Notes: generated by a model from the sequence alone, not told the origin. Positions 47,378 to 60,338 are shown, counted from the stretch's first letter. The stretch: DNA of 64,000 nucleotides from Labia minor (GCA_963082975.1 OY720345.1:29210611-29274610), one strand, 5' to 3'. Program-made: numbers and translations.

Positions 47378-48961
47378 GTGAGCCAAATAAGCAAGAATGA
47401 ATCTTTTCGGGATGGATCGGGCACATTCACTTTTTATAATCCAATGCCAATGTCAAGGCTCTTTCTTCTCTTCCCCTTACCACAATCAATTACGGATAAG
47501 CATTTTAATCCATTCAAAATTATAGTTGAAAATAAATTAATTAAAGGTAAAAAAAAGATAATTATGTTCTATCAATAATAAGATTACAACAAATCAAAAG
47601 AATATGTTTAACAGTACTTAGTGATTAATCAGTAATTATAATTATAATCCCTATAATTATAAAAGTTTAGAGTAATACTATACATGTACGATGTACGATA
47701 AAATTAAAATATAATAAGTAAGTGTCTCAAAAAAAAAATTATTATATTATTTTAGAAAAAGCTATGTTTCTTATTATAATAAATGTGTGTGTGAATGAAC
47801 ACCATAGCGTTCGCACTAATTTTATTATTCTATTACACTTAAATTTAATAAGTCATATAAACAATCAGTTCAGATTTTGTGAGAGGTCATTCTTTCGGTT
47901 TAACCGAAAGTAATATCAACTTTAGGAATTAAAGTTATTTATACTAAAAACATTATTGATCAATCCACTTTAAAAATTAAACCATTTAATAAATAAATAT
48001 ATGAATGAAAAAAAATTGTGGATGATTATTGGTTTAAGTACACTTAAAATTGAGTCATTTATAGCTACACTAAAGTTTTTGTTTGGTTTTTAATTAGATT
48101 TGTAATGTTGAAAGGTTTGCTCATGATTAACTCAAAAGATTGGACTATTAAATTGTTATTTCGATTTATAGATTGGCAGTCTTTCAACGAATGAGTTTTA
48201 AAGGTTCATCCTGAAAATTGGAAACTTATTGGGTTTTTTTTTTACGTTCAAGAGAGAAAAATTGCTATCATTACAACTCATTGGTGTCTCTCTTATTTAT
48301 TTAAAAAGATTTGAGAAAATTTTATAAAGAAACATAGTGTGTGTATATTTTATCAAAAATATATAATAATATTATATATATTATTAAATAAATTAAAATA
48401 AATTAATTAAAATATAATTGTAAAAAATGTAAAATGTAATTTAAATAATTTAAAGTCAAATTTAAAATCCAATATAGAAACATATTTTAATTAAGATTCA
48501 AAAAAGCGATTACATAAAATAGGATTTGTTTATTGCAAGATTTTCTATTTAGATATGCTAGTATTCTAGAATATTTAAATTTATTGTTATACATTTCTAA
48601 ATGTGATTTTATATCAAAATATAAAAAAGGTAAATATTTTTTCTTTGGTTTTGATGATATTTTAATAAATAAAATTTAAAATAAAAATCAGTAATTTTTT
48701 AATGAATATAATATTATTTATTTGATGAAATATTAAATTACCTCTAAATAATATTTATTATCTTAGCAATAATAAATAATTGAAAATAAGTAATGTGTTG
48801 TTTTTTTTTTGAGAATTAAGAGAATTAAATTTTTATAAAATTTGCAACTCTGCATCAGACAACATTTTCAAACACATTGTTCCCATTAATTTATAATTGG
48901 AATTTGATCTTGAAATCTATTGATTACATATAAATATATATATATATATGCATATAAATCA
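47378..48961 (+). other. Intron or intergenic A/T-rich, nothing recognised
   Basis: If the exon at 47283 is real this is the start of its intron. A/T-rich throughout, with no acceptor-led exon recognised. Confidence 0.45.
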
Positions 48962-49440
48962 ATTATTTTACTGGTTGTACATATTATATGGGTGTTAGGC
49001 ATGGTCTATGACCCTTGGAGACGAGAGTAGATTTAGAGTATTTGGGAATAGGATTCTTCGCAGCATTTATGGGTCAAAGAAAGATGAAGTAACCGAGAAA
49101 TGGCGGAAACTGCATAACGAGGAATTGCATGACCTCTATGCATCTAAAGACATAGTTAGGGTTATAATTTCAGGAAGGTTGCGATGGGTAGGGCACGTGG
49201 CTAGAATGGGAGAGAAAAGAATGGCGCAAAATATATTGGTGGGGAGACCGAGTGGGAAACGTCCGCTTGGAAGACCAAGGACGTAGTGGGTGGATAATGT
49301 GGGAAGGGGCGTGAGAGAGATGGGAGAGGGTAGGGATTGGAGGGTTGTGACTAAGAATAGGGATACTTGGAGAAGTGTGATTGGTGCGGCCAAGAACTTT
49401 CGAGTTCCGTAGAGCCACAGAGATAGATAGATAGATAGAT
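48962..49440 (+). mobile_element. LINE 3' fragment with best-preserved C-terminal frame
   Basis: Reads SRFRVFGNRILRSIYGSKKD, then EVTEKWRKLHNEELHDLYAS, then GRLRWVGHVARMGEKRMAQN and GRPSGKRPLGRPRT before a stop (a TGG-to-TAG change). It then continues in frame to NRDTWRSVIGAAKNFRVP and the end GAGTTCCGTAGAGCCACAGA followed by (GATA)n (49421-49441). Of all copies here this is closest to an intact C-terminus. It is 5'-truncated at about 48962, within the LPVVLYGC-like string. Confidence 0.9.
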
Positions 49441-49441
49441 A

Positions 49442-50668
49442 TATAATTTTAAATAAAAAAAATATTAATTAATAGATTTATATATTCAATAATATCCAAG
49501 TTGCAAATTAAAATAAATAAATAAATAAATAAATAATAATAATATTTTTATTTCTTTTCGTTTTTATCAGTATTATTTATTTAAAAAATTAAATTCCTTA
49601 GCTATTAGATCATTTCGAGTAGGTGAAGGGAAAGAAGTGTAAATGTACAATTAAATCAGAAAAGTATAAAAATAATACATCTTCACATACAAAATAATAA
49701 ATAATAATGGAGTTAGATTGACTGGTACTTGTTTGAAGAAAGTGATGGGCTTCAGATAACAAAGTTCTTGAAAACAATAGAAAAAGAAATTCAATATGAA
49801 AACATAGTAAATAAATAAATCCAAGTGAAGAAAGGAGAGTATATTTGTATTGGTAGATACAGAATAGGAATCAAGAATTTAATATAATAAAAAAAAAGGA
49901 AAAAAGTTATAAAAAGATATTGGTTCCAAAACAAATAGAAATAAAAACTATATATTTATCTATTTATCAAGGTATTTTTAATAGGATTATAAAATCAAAA
50001 AGGATAATTTAGGTGGATTCGGAAAGAAAGGTTTATTTAATGACTAGTGAATGATTGAGTATCAAGTAAAATATGAAAGAATTGAAGAGAATTTGAAATT
50101 ATATGGCTAAAGAGTTGATCAGATGAATTTGGATCTTCCCAAGATCGTTTTTGTTGAGTAGATAGATATTGTATAGTAACGGAAACATGTTATCACCGTG
50201 AGGGCGCTGTTGTCGGGCAATCAACCGATTGAGAAAGCCCATTGTCATTGCTTATCAAAAGCGCCACAATAGAGATAACATTTTTCCGGAATTCATATAC
50301 AAGATTATCCAAATTAATTGAACATTGGTTATAAACAAAGATAAAAAAAATAGTTTAAATTTCAAACTTTTAATATTTTTAACCCTCTAAGAAAGTAAAA
50401 TGTATAAAGAATTAAACATCCAGTGTTTAAATAAAAATCCCTTTTTTTTTTAAGAACATTAAATTTCATTCCAATCAAGCTATTGTAGATTTTTCCCTGA
50501 GATTAAAATTTAAAGTATTTTGGAATCAAAAATCAATTCAAATTTTTTTTATTTACATATTATCTTTTAATAAAATAAAAATTGTTTTTCTTTGTAAAGT
50601 TTTTGAACTGTTTAAACTTGGTTTAGTATGGAATTCGATAATACTACAAATAATCTACAGAGGCGTAA
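49442..50668. other. Intergenic A/T-rich with a small inverted repeat
   Basis: At 50183-50286, ACATGTTATCACCGTGAGGG then CGCT pairs imperfectly with AGCGCCACAATAGAGATAAC then ATTTTT. This may be a degenerate 105-bp MITE. Otherwise nothing is recognised. Confidence 0.4.
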
Positions 50669-51016
50669 GGCCCGATTCACACACAAGTGGCGTATCGCAC
50701 TGGCGTGGTTCTGGCGTGGAACAGGTTTGTTAATGTAATTGCATTAGCTTATGACTCAATACCCACAGATATGGCGTATGGCGTGTTGGAGGCGTGGAAA
50801 ATGGTACGAAGACCACTCCAAATGGTCTAGAAGTGGCGTGCCAGTCCCTACGAGCCACCGGTGGAGTCGGAGCGGAGTGGTCTTCGTGCCATTTTCCACG
50901 CCTCCAACACGCCATATCTGTGGGTATTGAGTCATAAGCTAATGCAATTACATTACAAACCTGTTCCACGCCAGAACCACGCCAGTGCTATACGCCACTT
51001 GTGTGTGAATCGGGCC
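50669..51016. mobile_element. PIF/Harbinger-type foldback MITE with TAA target duplication
   Basis: A 348-bp element starting GGCCCGATTCACACACAAGT and ending with its complement ACTTGTGTGTGAATCGGGCC. It is flanked by TAA on both sides (50666-50668 and 51017-51019). The arms are almost perfect inverted repeats of about 160 bp (both contain GGCGTGGTTCTGGCGTGGAA and GCATTAGCTTATGACTCAAT in opposite sense), leaving only a short loop around 50830-50860. The 3-bp TAA duplication and GGCC.. terminus indicate the PIF/Harbinger superfamily. GC content is far above the flanks. Non-coding; open frames inside are by-products of the arms. Confidence 0.9.
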
Positions 51017-51421
51017 TAACTAGGGTATGGCAGGCATAGCACGTGCATTTGGGGGAAAGGGCATGAAAAAAGACCCTAACGTAAAAATATTTTTATAGAT
51101 TTTATGAATGTAAGTATTAAAAAATTACGTAGGCAAAAGAGAGGCCGATAAAAATCTTAAAATTTAAATCTTAAATTTAAAATTTTATCTTGTTCCTAAA
51201 AAAAAAATCATCATTCCTATCGTCGAGAGGGGCTCAAGTTCGGTGATTGGTATAGGCGTCATTTACCCTAGGTATGCTATGATAATCTATTATATCTTTT
51301 ATAAATTGTTGTCTTAAAGGTCAATGTAATTCAACGTTCAAATCGATTTAATCAATAAATAAAAAAATGATAAATGATTATCGAATATTTTTTTAAATGA
51401 AATAAACAAATATATGAAATT
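51017..51421. other. Short intergenic stretch
   Basis: Includes a GC-richer part with CATTCCTATCGTCGAGAGGG (51210-51230), faintly like repeat family B termini. No gene. Confidence 0.4.
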
Positions 51422-51857
51422 TATGGTAATTATACAAAATAGTCATCCACTCATGGATTTGGATAAAACTTTATCAGTGGATTCCTTTTTTAATTCTAAA
51501 TACACATTTCTTATGCAATTTTTGCGGGTCGCTTCTAGTTTACGAGGTAAAATTTTTTAAAATTTGCATATAAATCCATTGATATTCTATTTAGCTACCA
51601 TATTTTATCAATTGTCCACCAGAAGGCTCCACTATTTTTTTAAATTGTTTAATTAATTAATTAAATAATTTTCCTCTATATATATATATATACCGATCAA
51701 TGGATTTATATGCAAATGTTAATAATTTTTATATCATAAACTAGAAGCTACCAGCAAAAATTGCATAAGAAAAGTTTATTTAGAATTAAAAAAGGAACCC
51801 ACTGATAAAGTTTTATCCAAATCCATGAGTGGATGACTATTTTGTATAATTACCATA
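51422..51857. repeat. Hairpin with 162-bp inverted arms
   Basis: Arms 51422-51583 and 51696-51857 are reverse complements with few differences (both carry GTCATCCACTCATGGATTTG, ACTTTATCAGTGG and GCATATAAATCCATTGAT). The spacer of 112 bp includes TA repeats. The outer ends are TATGGTAATTATACAAAAT. No target duplication is clear. It is a foldback element. A one-arm relative lies at 61915-62000. Confidence 0.9.
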
Positions 51858-52784
51858 CATATATATATATATATATATAATCCTTTATTTTCTATACTTT
51901 TGAGTTAAATTAATCTAAAAATAAACGTTGAATAGTCCTGTTTAAAGGATTACTATATTCAAGATTATTTTTAATTTAAATTGAATAGTGATTACCAGAA
52001 GATAATAAAAAATCGTATTAGAGATCCTAATCTTATGCTACTTAATAAAATTTTAATTTTATTATTCTCTTTTGATATATAAATAAATGTTTTAGAAGTC
52101 ACAATGAATAAAAATAAAAAAAATTAATAATTATAATAAAAAAAAAAGGAAACAAGGAAATAATGTTCAACAACGAAACTTTTGTTTAAATATTTAAATA
52201 CATAATATATTAAATGAAAGTAAATTATAAAAAAAAATATTCAAAAGAAAATAGACATATATAACAATAGTAAATATAAGTGATGTTGAATAAATCATTT
52301 TATTTGTGTATACAAATAATATTAAATAATAAATGTTGTAAATACAAATTATTTGATCATTTTTGGTCTTATATTTATATTATACAAATATTATTCCAAA
52401 TATTATATTCAGTGTCGGATTAAACAAGACGAAGACCATTGGAGACTATGGGTCACGAACTAATTTTACGAAATCATTTAAAAACAGTTGTAGGAATATA
52501 ATTAAAAGCAAAAAAAAAAAAATAAAAATAAAAACAAATAATCAACAAATTAATCTAAAATATAAATAAAGGATAATTATTAAATATCTATAATAAAATT
52601 GTGTTCTCAACTTTTTTAAAAATCTAGGAATTTATGAAAAGTACCTGGTTCACCGAGCCGCCGCTCGGTACTTGAAAATAATTATTCCTTATGAACTATG
52701 AATATTTAAGGTTAAGATTATTATTTAAAATAAATAAATGACAAAATAAATGAAACAATTTCAAATAATTAAAAAAAACATAAA
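51858..52784. other. Intergenic A/T-rich, nothing recognised
   Basis: TA run at 51857-51879. A short patch at 52410-52500 has a little more GC, without frame or splice sites. CGAGCCGCCGCTCGG (52654-52668) is a small GC palindrome. Confidence 0.45.
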
Positions 52785-53217
52785 TTAAAAAAAATCTGGT
52801 GCGGGTGCGCGCATCACACAACTTTCACCTACCACCCTACTTCGTCATTAAAGCCCCCTCAGAGAATATCCACGTGGATAACACCAAACTCATATTATAG
52901 ATCACTTAATTTAACATCGATTTAGCGAGTTTAATCAAAATCGTTAGAGACTTTTTGGAGAAAACCGCAATAAGTATAAAATCAACTGATTTTAACGAAA
53001 AAGTTGCTGTAACATATACTGTGGTATATAACTATTCTAAATACGGAGTTTCAGTTTCGGACAGCTTCTCGTTTCTGAGCTAGAGTGATCACACACACAC
53101 AGAGACCATTTTGCGGGACTATGTTCAGGGGACCTCAAAACGTGTATTTCAGTTGAAAACTCAGAATCGAATTTTTGCACGATCGCAATACTTCCCTTTA
53201 CTATATATATATATATG
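52785..53217 (+). repeat. Probable dispersed repeat, unknown family
   Basis: GC-richer block: starts ATCTGGTGCGGGTGCGCGCA, includes GATCACACACACACAGAGAC, CCATTTTGCGGGACTATG and CTCAAAACGTGTATTTCAGT, and ends GCACGATCGCAATACTTCCC then a TA run. The composition and the run-out into TA suggest a transposon copy. No second copy is in the window. Confidence 0.45.
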
Positions 53218-54886
53218 TAAGTTGAAAGTAGTAGTCATAAACATACAGCCTTTAAAAGTACGTATTAATGCACTGAAAGACAGAAAAGTATGTATGGCCT
53301 CTGGATATATCATGAATATTTTTAATTTTATTTTATTTATAATATTTTGTATTTAAGGAAACGCTGTCTGACGTAGTTGCTGTCGTCATTTAAATTTTTT
53401 ATTCTAAATTAAGAAAAAACTAATAAAGATGAATTTTCTCCAGGCTAAAACCAAAACAGATCGATTTGTCTTTATTAATATTATCTATGGAGTGAATTTC
53501 AAAAAAATCCTTCGAGCGGTTTAATATTTCAAAAATACAAATATATATATATAATTTTTGCTAGTATAATAAGATAAGATAAGATATATATATAAGGTCA
53601 TAATCAATTGGTTACTTCGCCTTATATGAAGTCTGGCAGTGATTTCATTATTATGGAAAAAATTTTATGTATCTAGCCAAAAACACAAAATATACACATA
53701 TATAAATATATTATCAATATTTATAAATAAACTCTCCATATAAAACTTTCATTATAAATTTGTGATTAACAAGAATATTTATATATTCTAATCACAATTA
53801 AATAATCTAATCATCAATTAGGTACTTGAAGATGGAAAAAAAATTTAAAGAATTGAATTATTTTTTATTTTTTTTTTTTACAAAAATGATAGGAAATCTG
53901 TTATGATAATTCATCTAATTAAAGTCACCAGATGGTTTAGCACTCTAATATTAATACTAATAATAATAACTCGAAATTAATTTCTATTATAGTCATTTTT
54001 ATTTAATTTCATTTCATTAGAATGAAATGCAAGTAAAATAAGCAATGAATTAGCCTGAATAAAAAAAAAGAACTAAGAGAGAAAGAGAGAGGATTAATTA
54101 ACACGATTATTCAGTAGAACAGAGCGCTTTTTATATGTGCTTTTTTATTTAATTTCAAAAAAAAAAAAAAAAAAAAATACTAATAATCTTCTTGCAAACA
54201 TACGAATGAAGATAAGTCTAATTTTTTTTTTTTAACTAAAAGAATAAATCTGCCAAATTACTCCTACTAATTAATGTTACTTAAATTATTATTATAATAT
54301 AGTAATGATTATTATTTTTATTATGAGAGAGTTTTTTATATTAATTTTCATTTAACCTATTATTTTTACTAATGATACATTTTTCTGGCCGATTCAGTTT
54401 TATTATTAATTTGAAGAATCCATCGATTTAGATTCCTTCAAATCCTTACAAATAATCAATTATCTTTTGAAAATATTTAATGAATTTTTAATAACTATTA
54501 ACTAATAATAAGAAGAAAACTCTATTCTAAAATATAGAACTTCATTCTGTATAAAACGTATTTTTGATTCATGACTTGACTGGTGTATAAAATAAATAGA
54601 TAAAAACTTTGACTTAAAATAAATTAAAATTATACTTTCCAAGTTTATAATAGATAAATCACTTGTCATCAGGTTGCTAAAAGATGTATAAAAGTGAAGG
54701 GAAAAGCTCTTTACTCTTTTTAGTTTACAGTGATAAACAAAGTATTATTAAAGTACCAATTAATCCAAATCCTTTTTTCAATCTTCTTTTTTTAAATAAA
54801 TATTAATAAATCTCTTTTTTAATGTTTATAGCTATGTCATGTTAAACATCGGATTTTCTATGATTTATGAAATTATAAGATAAAAA

Positions 54887-54926
<40 letters not shown>

Positions 54927-55434
54927 TATCTATGAATGAATAACCACAGTTTCATACAAATCTTTTTAATTCCAAAAATAATATTAATAATTTTTTTAAC
55001 GAACGACTTAACATTCAGTTAAATTATCGATGCTTGAATTAATTCATAAATTCTAATTTATATTATTTGAAATTGTGTTGAAATTTCGTAAACCTATTAA
55101 ATAAATTCTAACCATGACTACTTCAAATAATAATAGTTATAAAATATATATATGTAAAATATTTATATTTACCTCTACCTACTTATATCACCCTCTAGCG
55201 GACATCTAATTACTCATTTATTATTTATCTATTTATATGTATTTTTATTTATAAATTTTTAAAATAATTTAAAAGAAATAAACTTGAAAATTAATTATTC
55301 TTTTTAAGATATAATAAATTCTGTTGTTATTATTTTACATATATTTATATATTATAAATTTACAAATGGATATTAAGGGGATTCCTTAAACACTACCTAT
55401 TCTGAAATTAAAAAAAAATGTTTGCTTGAATTGT
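53218..55434. other. Intergenic A/T-rich with simple repeats
   Basis: (AAGAT) short run at about 53569-53588, A run 54157-54177, TA repeat 54889-54921. No exon recognised. Confidence 0.5.
54889..54921. repeat. (TA)n microsatellite
   Basis: Pure TA dinucleotides. Confidence 0.92.
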
Positions 55435-55438
55435 TTAA

Positions 55439-55521
55439 CTCGTTCCCGCCGGCTCCATAATTTGTCTATTTATTTTACGTGGCGTAATAAGCCACCGGTG
55501 GTATATGCCGGCGGGAATGTG
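55439..55521. mobile_element. 83-bp piggyBac-type MITE
   Basis: Flanked by TTAA on both sides (55435-55438 and 55522-55525). Inverted ends are CTCGTTCCCGCCGGC and the complement of GCCGGCGGGAATGTG, 13 of 15 bases paired. A TTAA target with a C-rich terminus is the piggyBac signature. At 83 bp it is extremely short, little more than two ends and a 50-bp core. Confidence 0.8.
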
Positions 55522-55525
55522 TTAA

Positions 55526-56610
55526 GTGTATTTATTGGAATAAATAGGATAGACATTGAGGTTATGTATGAAATAAACTATCCGACAAAATGGCCGCTCT
55601 TGAATGATGTCAATCCTTTAATCTTAACAAAATTTTATATATATTTGTTGCAATCTCAACCATTTCATGTTATCGACTGGGTTATGATTTCTTTCGAAAC
55701 TCCACGCCCTAAAATCTTAATTAAAAAGTCAAGTCTTGTCTGTTTCTTTTTTTATTTCGGGTAAAAGAAGGCCCAAGGATTCAATATTAGACAAGTGAAT
55801 GAGTAGCGTGCAAGCTGCTTCCTCCCTTACAAATGGAACTCAATTCAATCAATCCTACAAACAATAAAAGCAATCAATTCATTTCAAAAATTTGTATTAT
55901 ATAAATAATAAAAATAATCCATATTATTATAAGTAAATATTTATTAATATTCTTTTGTTGAAAATAATATATATATATTGAAAAAATTTCCAAATAATTA
56001 ATCTCAAGTTTTTATAGTGTTGTGGTAAATGAGAATTCTCTTTAAAACAAACACAATTGGATTATTTTTTTAAATTGAAACCCCAATGGACTATTTTATT
56101 CTCAAGAGTTTTTCTTTAAGAGAATGAGCAAGTAAGAAAAAAAATACCGGGCATTACTCTGGGGATGTTAAAAGTCCTTTCTCAACCTTGATTTAAACAA
56201 CAATCTATGTTATAAATGACTCTCCTGTTATTTTGTTTTTTTAATTCATCACTAGTATTTTATTATTAATTTTTTTTTTATCATTTAAGATTAAAAAAAA
56301 TGTTATTCTTAAAGGAGGGTTACATATCATACATAATTTTATAATTACAATGATGCAATGTTGTCTATTTTTATGGTATATTATAGTATATTAATTTTTT
56401 AAGTACCTCAAATAAGGCAAATGAGAAAGAGTTCACCTTTTTTATATGCACCCAAAAATGTTTTTATTTTCGAAAATAAAATAAATTATTATTATATGTT
56501 TAAATATTTAAAAATTATTACCTTCTAAAAAGGAAAATGAACTCTAAATATCTATATTCTTTAATTGAGACTTTAGTAATTAAAATAGATATATATAAAT
56601 AACATTAGGA
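55526..56610. other. Intergenic, no gene
   Basis: A slightly GC-richer part at 55550-55720 carries a + strand open frame that starts inside the MITE before it and has no support as a gene. The rest is A/T-rich. Confidence 0.45.
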
Positions 56611-57335
56611 ATATTTTTACCGACCGTTGATAGGAAGGGAAGGTATTGTTATCACACCAAATTTCACATCTGGAGATTTTTACATATCTCCACGAATCAT
56701 GCATTTTGTTAACAGAAAAAAGTATTTTTAACATGATGTCTGTCCGTCTGTCCATCCGTCCGTTAGATGTGTACAGGTTTAACGAATCAACGGATTTTGA
56801 TAAAATTTGGTATATTACTTAATGCATCAGTATGATGAATTGATCAACTTTTGGTGTATATCCGGAAACCGGAAGTGGTAGTATTGCCGACCGAAGATAA
56901 GAAGGGAAGGTTTATTTTCACACCAAATTTCACAAGAGGAGATTTGTTTGCATATCTTCACGAATTATGCATTTCGTTAACCGAAAAAAAGTATTTTTAG
57001 CATGATGTCTGTCCGTCCGTCTGTCCATTTTCTATATTTACTTACTGCATCAGTAACATGAATTCATCAACTTTTGGTGTATATCCGGAAACCGGAAGTG
57101 GTAGTTTACAAAGTATTAATTTTATATTCATTTTCCCAAAATATTTAATTTAAAATATAGTATTGATAAATAATTAATTAATTAAACTAAAAATAAAAAC
57201 TAAGATAATCAGTTTAATTCAAGTTTTAAAAATATATTTTTTTTTTATACGTTTTTATAATTTTATTTATAATTTATTTTCAATCGTCGGTCGATTCTGT
57301 GCCTGGACACAGCTCTTAATTTTTATTTTATTTTA
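56611..57335 (+). mobile_element. Dispersed repeat family B, copy 3 (two tandem units)
   Basis: Two tandem units of about 270 bp, starting at 56617 (TTTACCGACCGTTGATAGGA) and 56885 (GCCGACCGAAGATAAGAAGG). Each ends with CCGGAAACCGGAAGTGGTAG (56862-56881, 57088-57107). The terminus at 57280-57335 (CAATCGTCGGTCGATTCTGT, GCCTGGACACAGCTC) matches, inverted, the end at 46340. Fullest copy in the window. Confidence 0.78.
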
Positions 57336-57475
57336 AAAGTTTGGATGATTGAGTAATAATCAATTGTAGTTTAAAATAAATTTAATATCAATAACTCTAT
57401 AAATTATTGAAATATCATTGAAAATTTGATCTTTAAAATCAATTTTTATTTGAGATAAAAATAAGATTGGATGAT

Positions 57476-57511
<36 letters not shown>

Positions 57512-58327
57512 ACATCAGTACATACTTTACATCCATAATAGTAAAAGAACAATATAACTTATCAATATTTATTAATAATCATAGGAAAATTTTATGAGGT
57601 TCAATTATCTGAACTGGATAAGAGTATATTGAAATGACAATAGGTAACATTCTTAATTCAAACAAGAAAATATACTTATTAATTAATTAATGATATGGTA
57701 AGTATAACTTTACAATTAATAATAATAATATAAATTAAAACCAGGTCAAATTAAACATCTCACAAAACTATATAAATATAATACAATTAACTTTCTTTTG
57801 TTCTGTTTTTAAATACTTATATTATTAATAATACGTTAAATTATTAATATTAAATTTAATTAATATTTTTTTTTTACTTTCTTGATTATTAATGTTTCGT
57901 GGACCTAGTTTAATGATAATACAATTTCGTTTTGTAGAAATAAATCTAAGTTCACAAAGAGAAAATTAAAACTAATAAGAAACATTGTTTTTTAATAATA
58001 ACAATAATAATAATGAAGAAAATAAAAATTACATTTATTATATGTGAGGTTGAAGAAACATTTTAAAATTATATATGTAATTATTACAAGAACTATTTTT
58101 CAGAAAATTAATGGTGTACCTATTAATCACAGAATTAAATTAGTGAAATGTATTTATTATATTTGTTCAAATTAAGAAATTCATATATCAAAATATGGAA
58201 GATATATTGAAAAATTTTCATATGAACTTAATGATTATATAATGATTTTATTTTATTATATATATTTGGTTCCTTAATTAAAACTTATTTTCTATTTAAG
58301 TATTAGAAATATATTTTTATTAATTTT
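57336..58327. other. Intergenic A/T-rich
   Basis: TA run followed by GA run at 57476-57511. Nothing else recognised. Confidence 0.5.
57476..57511. repeat. (TA)n(GA)n compound microsatellite
   Basis: TA repeats passing directly into GAGAGAGAGA. Confidence 0.9.
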
Positions 58328-58794
58328 TACTATCTTGCCAGAGATCGTATTGCTATCACGAAAATTTACGATTTTTGATGTTTTTATACGTTTTGAAGGT
58401 CCCTGTGTCATTTTCACTAAAGTTGAGGAAAATGTCTGTATTTACCTATCACGTTTTCATCTTTTTCCTCTAAACTGACCGTAAAAATAAAGATATATGT
58501 TTGATAGTTTTTCACATGATTAAAAATTCTATAAATCTGCTATATATAGAATTTCAGCTTGATTAAATCGCTGAAAGTACCGGAATGAATTTTTTAACAC
58601 GTTGACTTTCAATCAATCACGCGCCAGCACGTGACGTGGTGCAATCAACAAGGAGCCAAACACGCGGTGGTTTAATAAATATTATTTATTAATTTTAATT
58701 TATAATTTAATTAATTAAATTTCATTTAAATATATACATAAAGTTAATTCATCCAATTCACATTTGCGAGATAGTCGAGTGGAGACACTCCAGA
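58328..58794 (+). mobile_element. Dispersed repeat family A, copy 3
   Basis: TACTATCTTGCCAGAGATCG at the start and GCGAGATAGTCGAGTGGAGA then CACTCCAGA at the end. It has the same internal strings as 30371 (AAACTGACCGTAAAAATAAA, CACGCGCCAGCACGTGACGT, GGTTTAATAAATATTATTTA), with an internal deletion of about 140 bp relative to copy 1 after ATGTCTGTAT. Confidence 0.75.
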
Positions 58795-60338
58795 TTTTTT
58801 TTTTTGAAATGTAACATTAATAAATAAATATTATTTTTATTTTAATAAATTTAAGTAAAAAGAAATCTTTTTAAAAAACACACTTTACTTAAAATTGAAC
58901 TAAAAAGTAAAAAATAAAATCACTGTAAAGTGTGTGCGCGCAATAGTGGAAGCAAATGTTTTTCGGTGTTATTATAATTTGAGCGCAATTTATATTAATT
59001 TATTACTTAAATTTATTGTATACTTTTTAGTCGTACGTAAATAAATGTAGAATCTATCTATGATTGAAACAGTGAACTATTCCATATTCCGCATATGAAA
59101 GTTTAGTTAATTAATTACTACTAATAGATAAATAATCCAGTGGATTTTTCAATTGATTCGTGTATTATTAGCAGGAGCAAGCGCGTATGCAAAATTTCAA
59201 GTTGATTGAATGACGGGAAGTTGTTGAAATATCGATTATAAAATGCCGCGGACAACCGGCGGACATCCTGGCAGTGTGAGTTAAGTAAAGTATATTAAAA
59301 ATCAATTTAATCCTATGATTTATTTTTTCATAATTAATAATTAAAATCAATATTTATTATTAAAAGTAAATTTAATTGTTTTATTGTCTTATTAAATCGT
59401 AATTAGGTTTATAAATTCTTTTTTGGTTCATAAAGAAACAAAAGATGGTATCAAAAAATATAATATGTGCTTGAACTCTTTTGAAAATATCCAACCAACC
59501 ACTTTGATGGCAATATTCAAATACTTTACTCAAAGTTTTTTATTATATAAAAAAAAAATAATGAAAAAGGATCAAATATAGCCTTCAAAATCTTTTGAGA
59601 ATTAACTTCTTACTTACATTAATAAAATAAAACGAACAAATCTCTTTATATATATAACTTTTAATAAAATCTTGTAACTTTGGACTATATTAAGTTTTAG
59701 AAATATTTTTGAATATATGTATGTAATACACAATTATGTATATATGAATATATTCAAATTTATTTGAAACGTCGTGAATAATTCGAGTTGTTTCTTTTCT
59801 AGAATATAGTGAGAAAAAAATAACCTTACTAATTTTTGCCTAAAAAATGACCAAGTAATGTACCATGAATAAAGTTGATTTTAAATTTTAAAATAGTTTT
59901 CATATATAAATTTTAAACGACCCCTGGATTATATATTACCAGCATGACGAAAAAACATTAACTTCCTTCAGCATTCATTATTAATTCATATTGAAACAAA
60001 TTGATACTTAGATATTTAATAAAATTAAGAATTTATCAATAGAATCGATTAACTAGAAAAAATAAATAATTTGATTCCAATCAATGAATATATAATCTTT
60101 ATTAGCTCTACTCTTCAATGTAATCACCATCATATATAATAATTATTTAGTGTTATTGATATATTTTAATTTCTTAACATCAATTATGAATATCATTGCA
60201 ATATTAAAAAGAACAAAATATTAAATAATAATATATTTCTAATGTGGGTTTTTATATAATTTTCAAAATTTATAATAAGGGTATAAATATTTTAAAAAAA
60301 TCGTGAAAAATAAAAGGAAGGAAATAAATGATATAAAT
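58795..60338. other. Intergenic A/T-rich with a repeat-like scrap
   Basis: At 59170-59285, GCAGGAGCAAGCGCGTATGC, AAAATTTCAAGTTGATTGAA, TGACGGGAAG and GCCGCGGACAACCGGCGGAC form a GC-richer block typical of a degraded interspersed repeat. No gene recognised. Confidence 0.45.

Noticed and set aside
47091..47426. A 111-codon - strand open frame (with a Met run) as a gene
   Set aside because: The Met run is the reverse of the CAT repeat that encodes His7 on the + strand. The + strand has the strong ATG context and the donor, so this is a shadow.
50730..50969. 79-codon - strand frame as a protein
   Set aside because: Lies wholly within the foldback MITE; the complementary arms create open frames by composition.
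55426..55764. A 112-codon + strand open frame as a gene
   Set aside because: It begins inside the 83-bp piggyBac-type MITE from a non-ATG start, has no splice or promoter context, and shows no recognisable domain.
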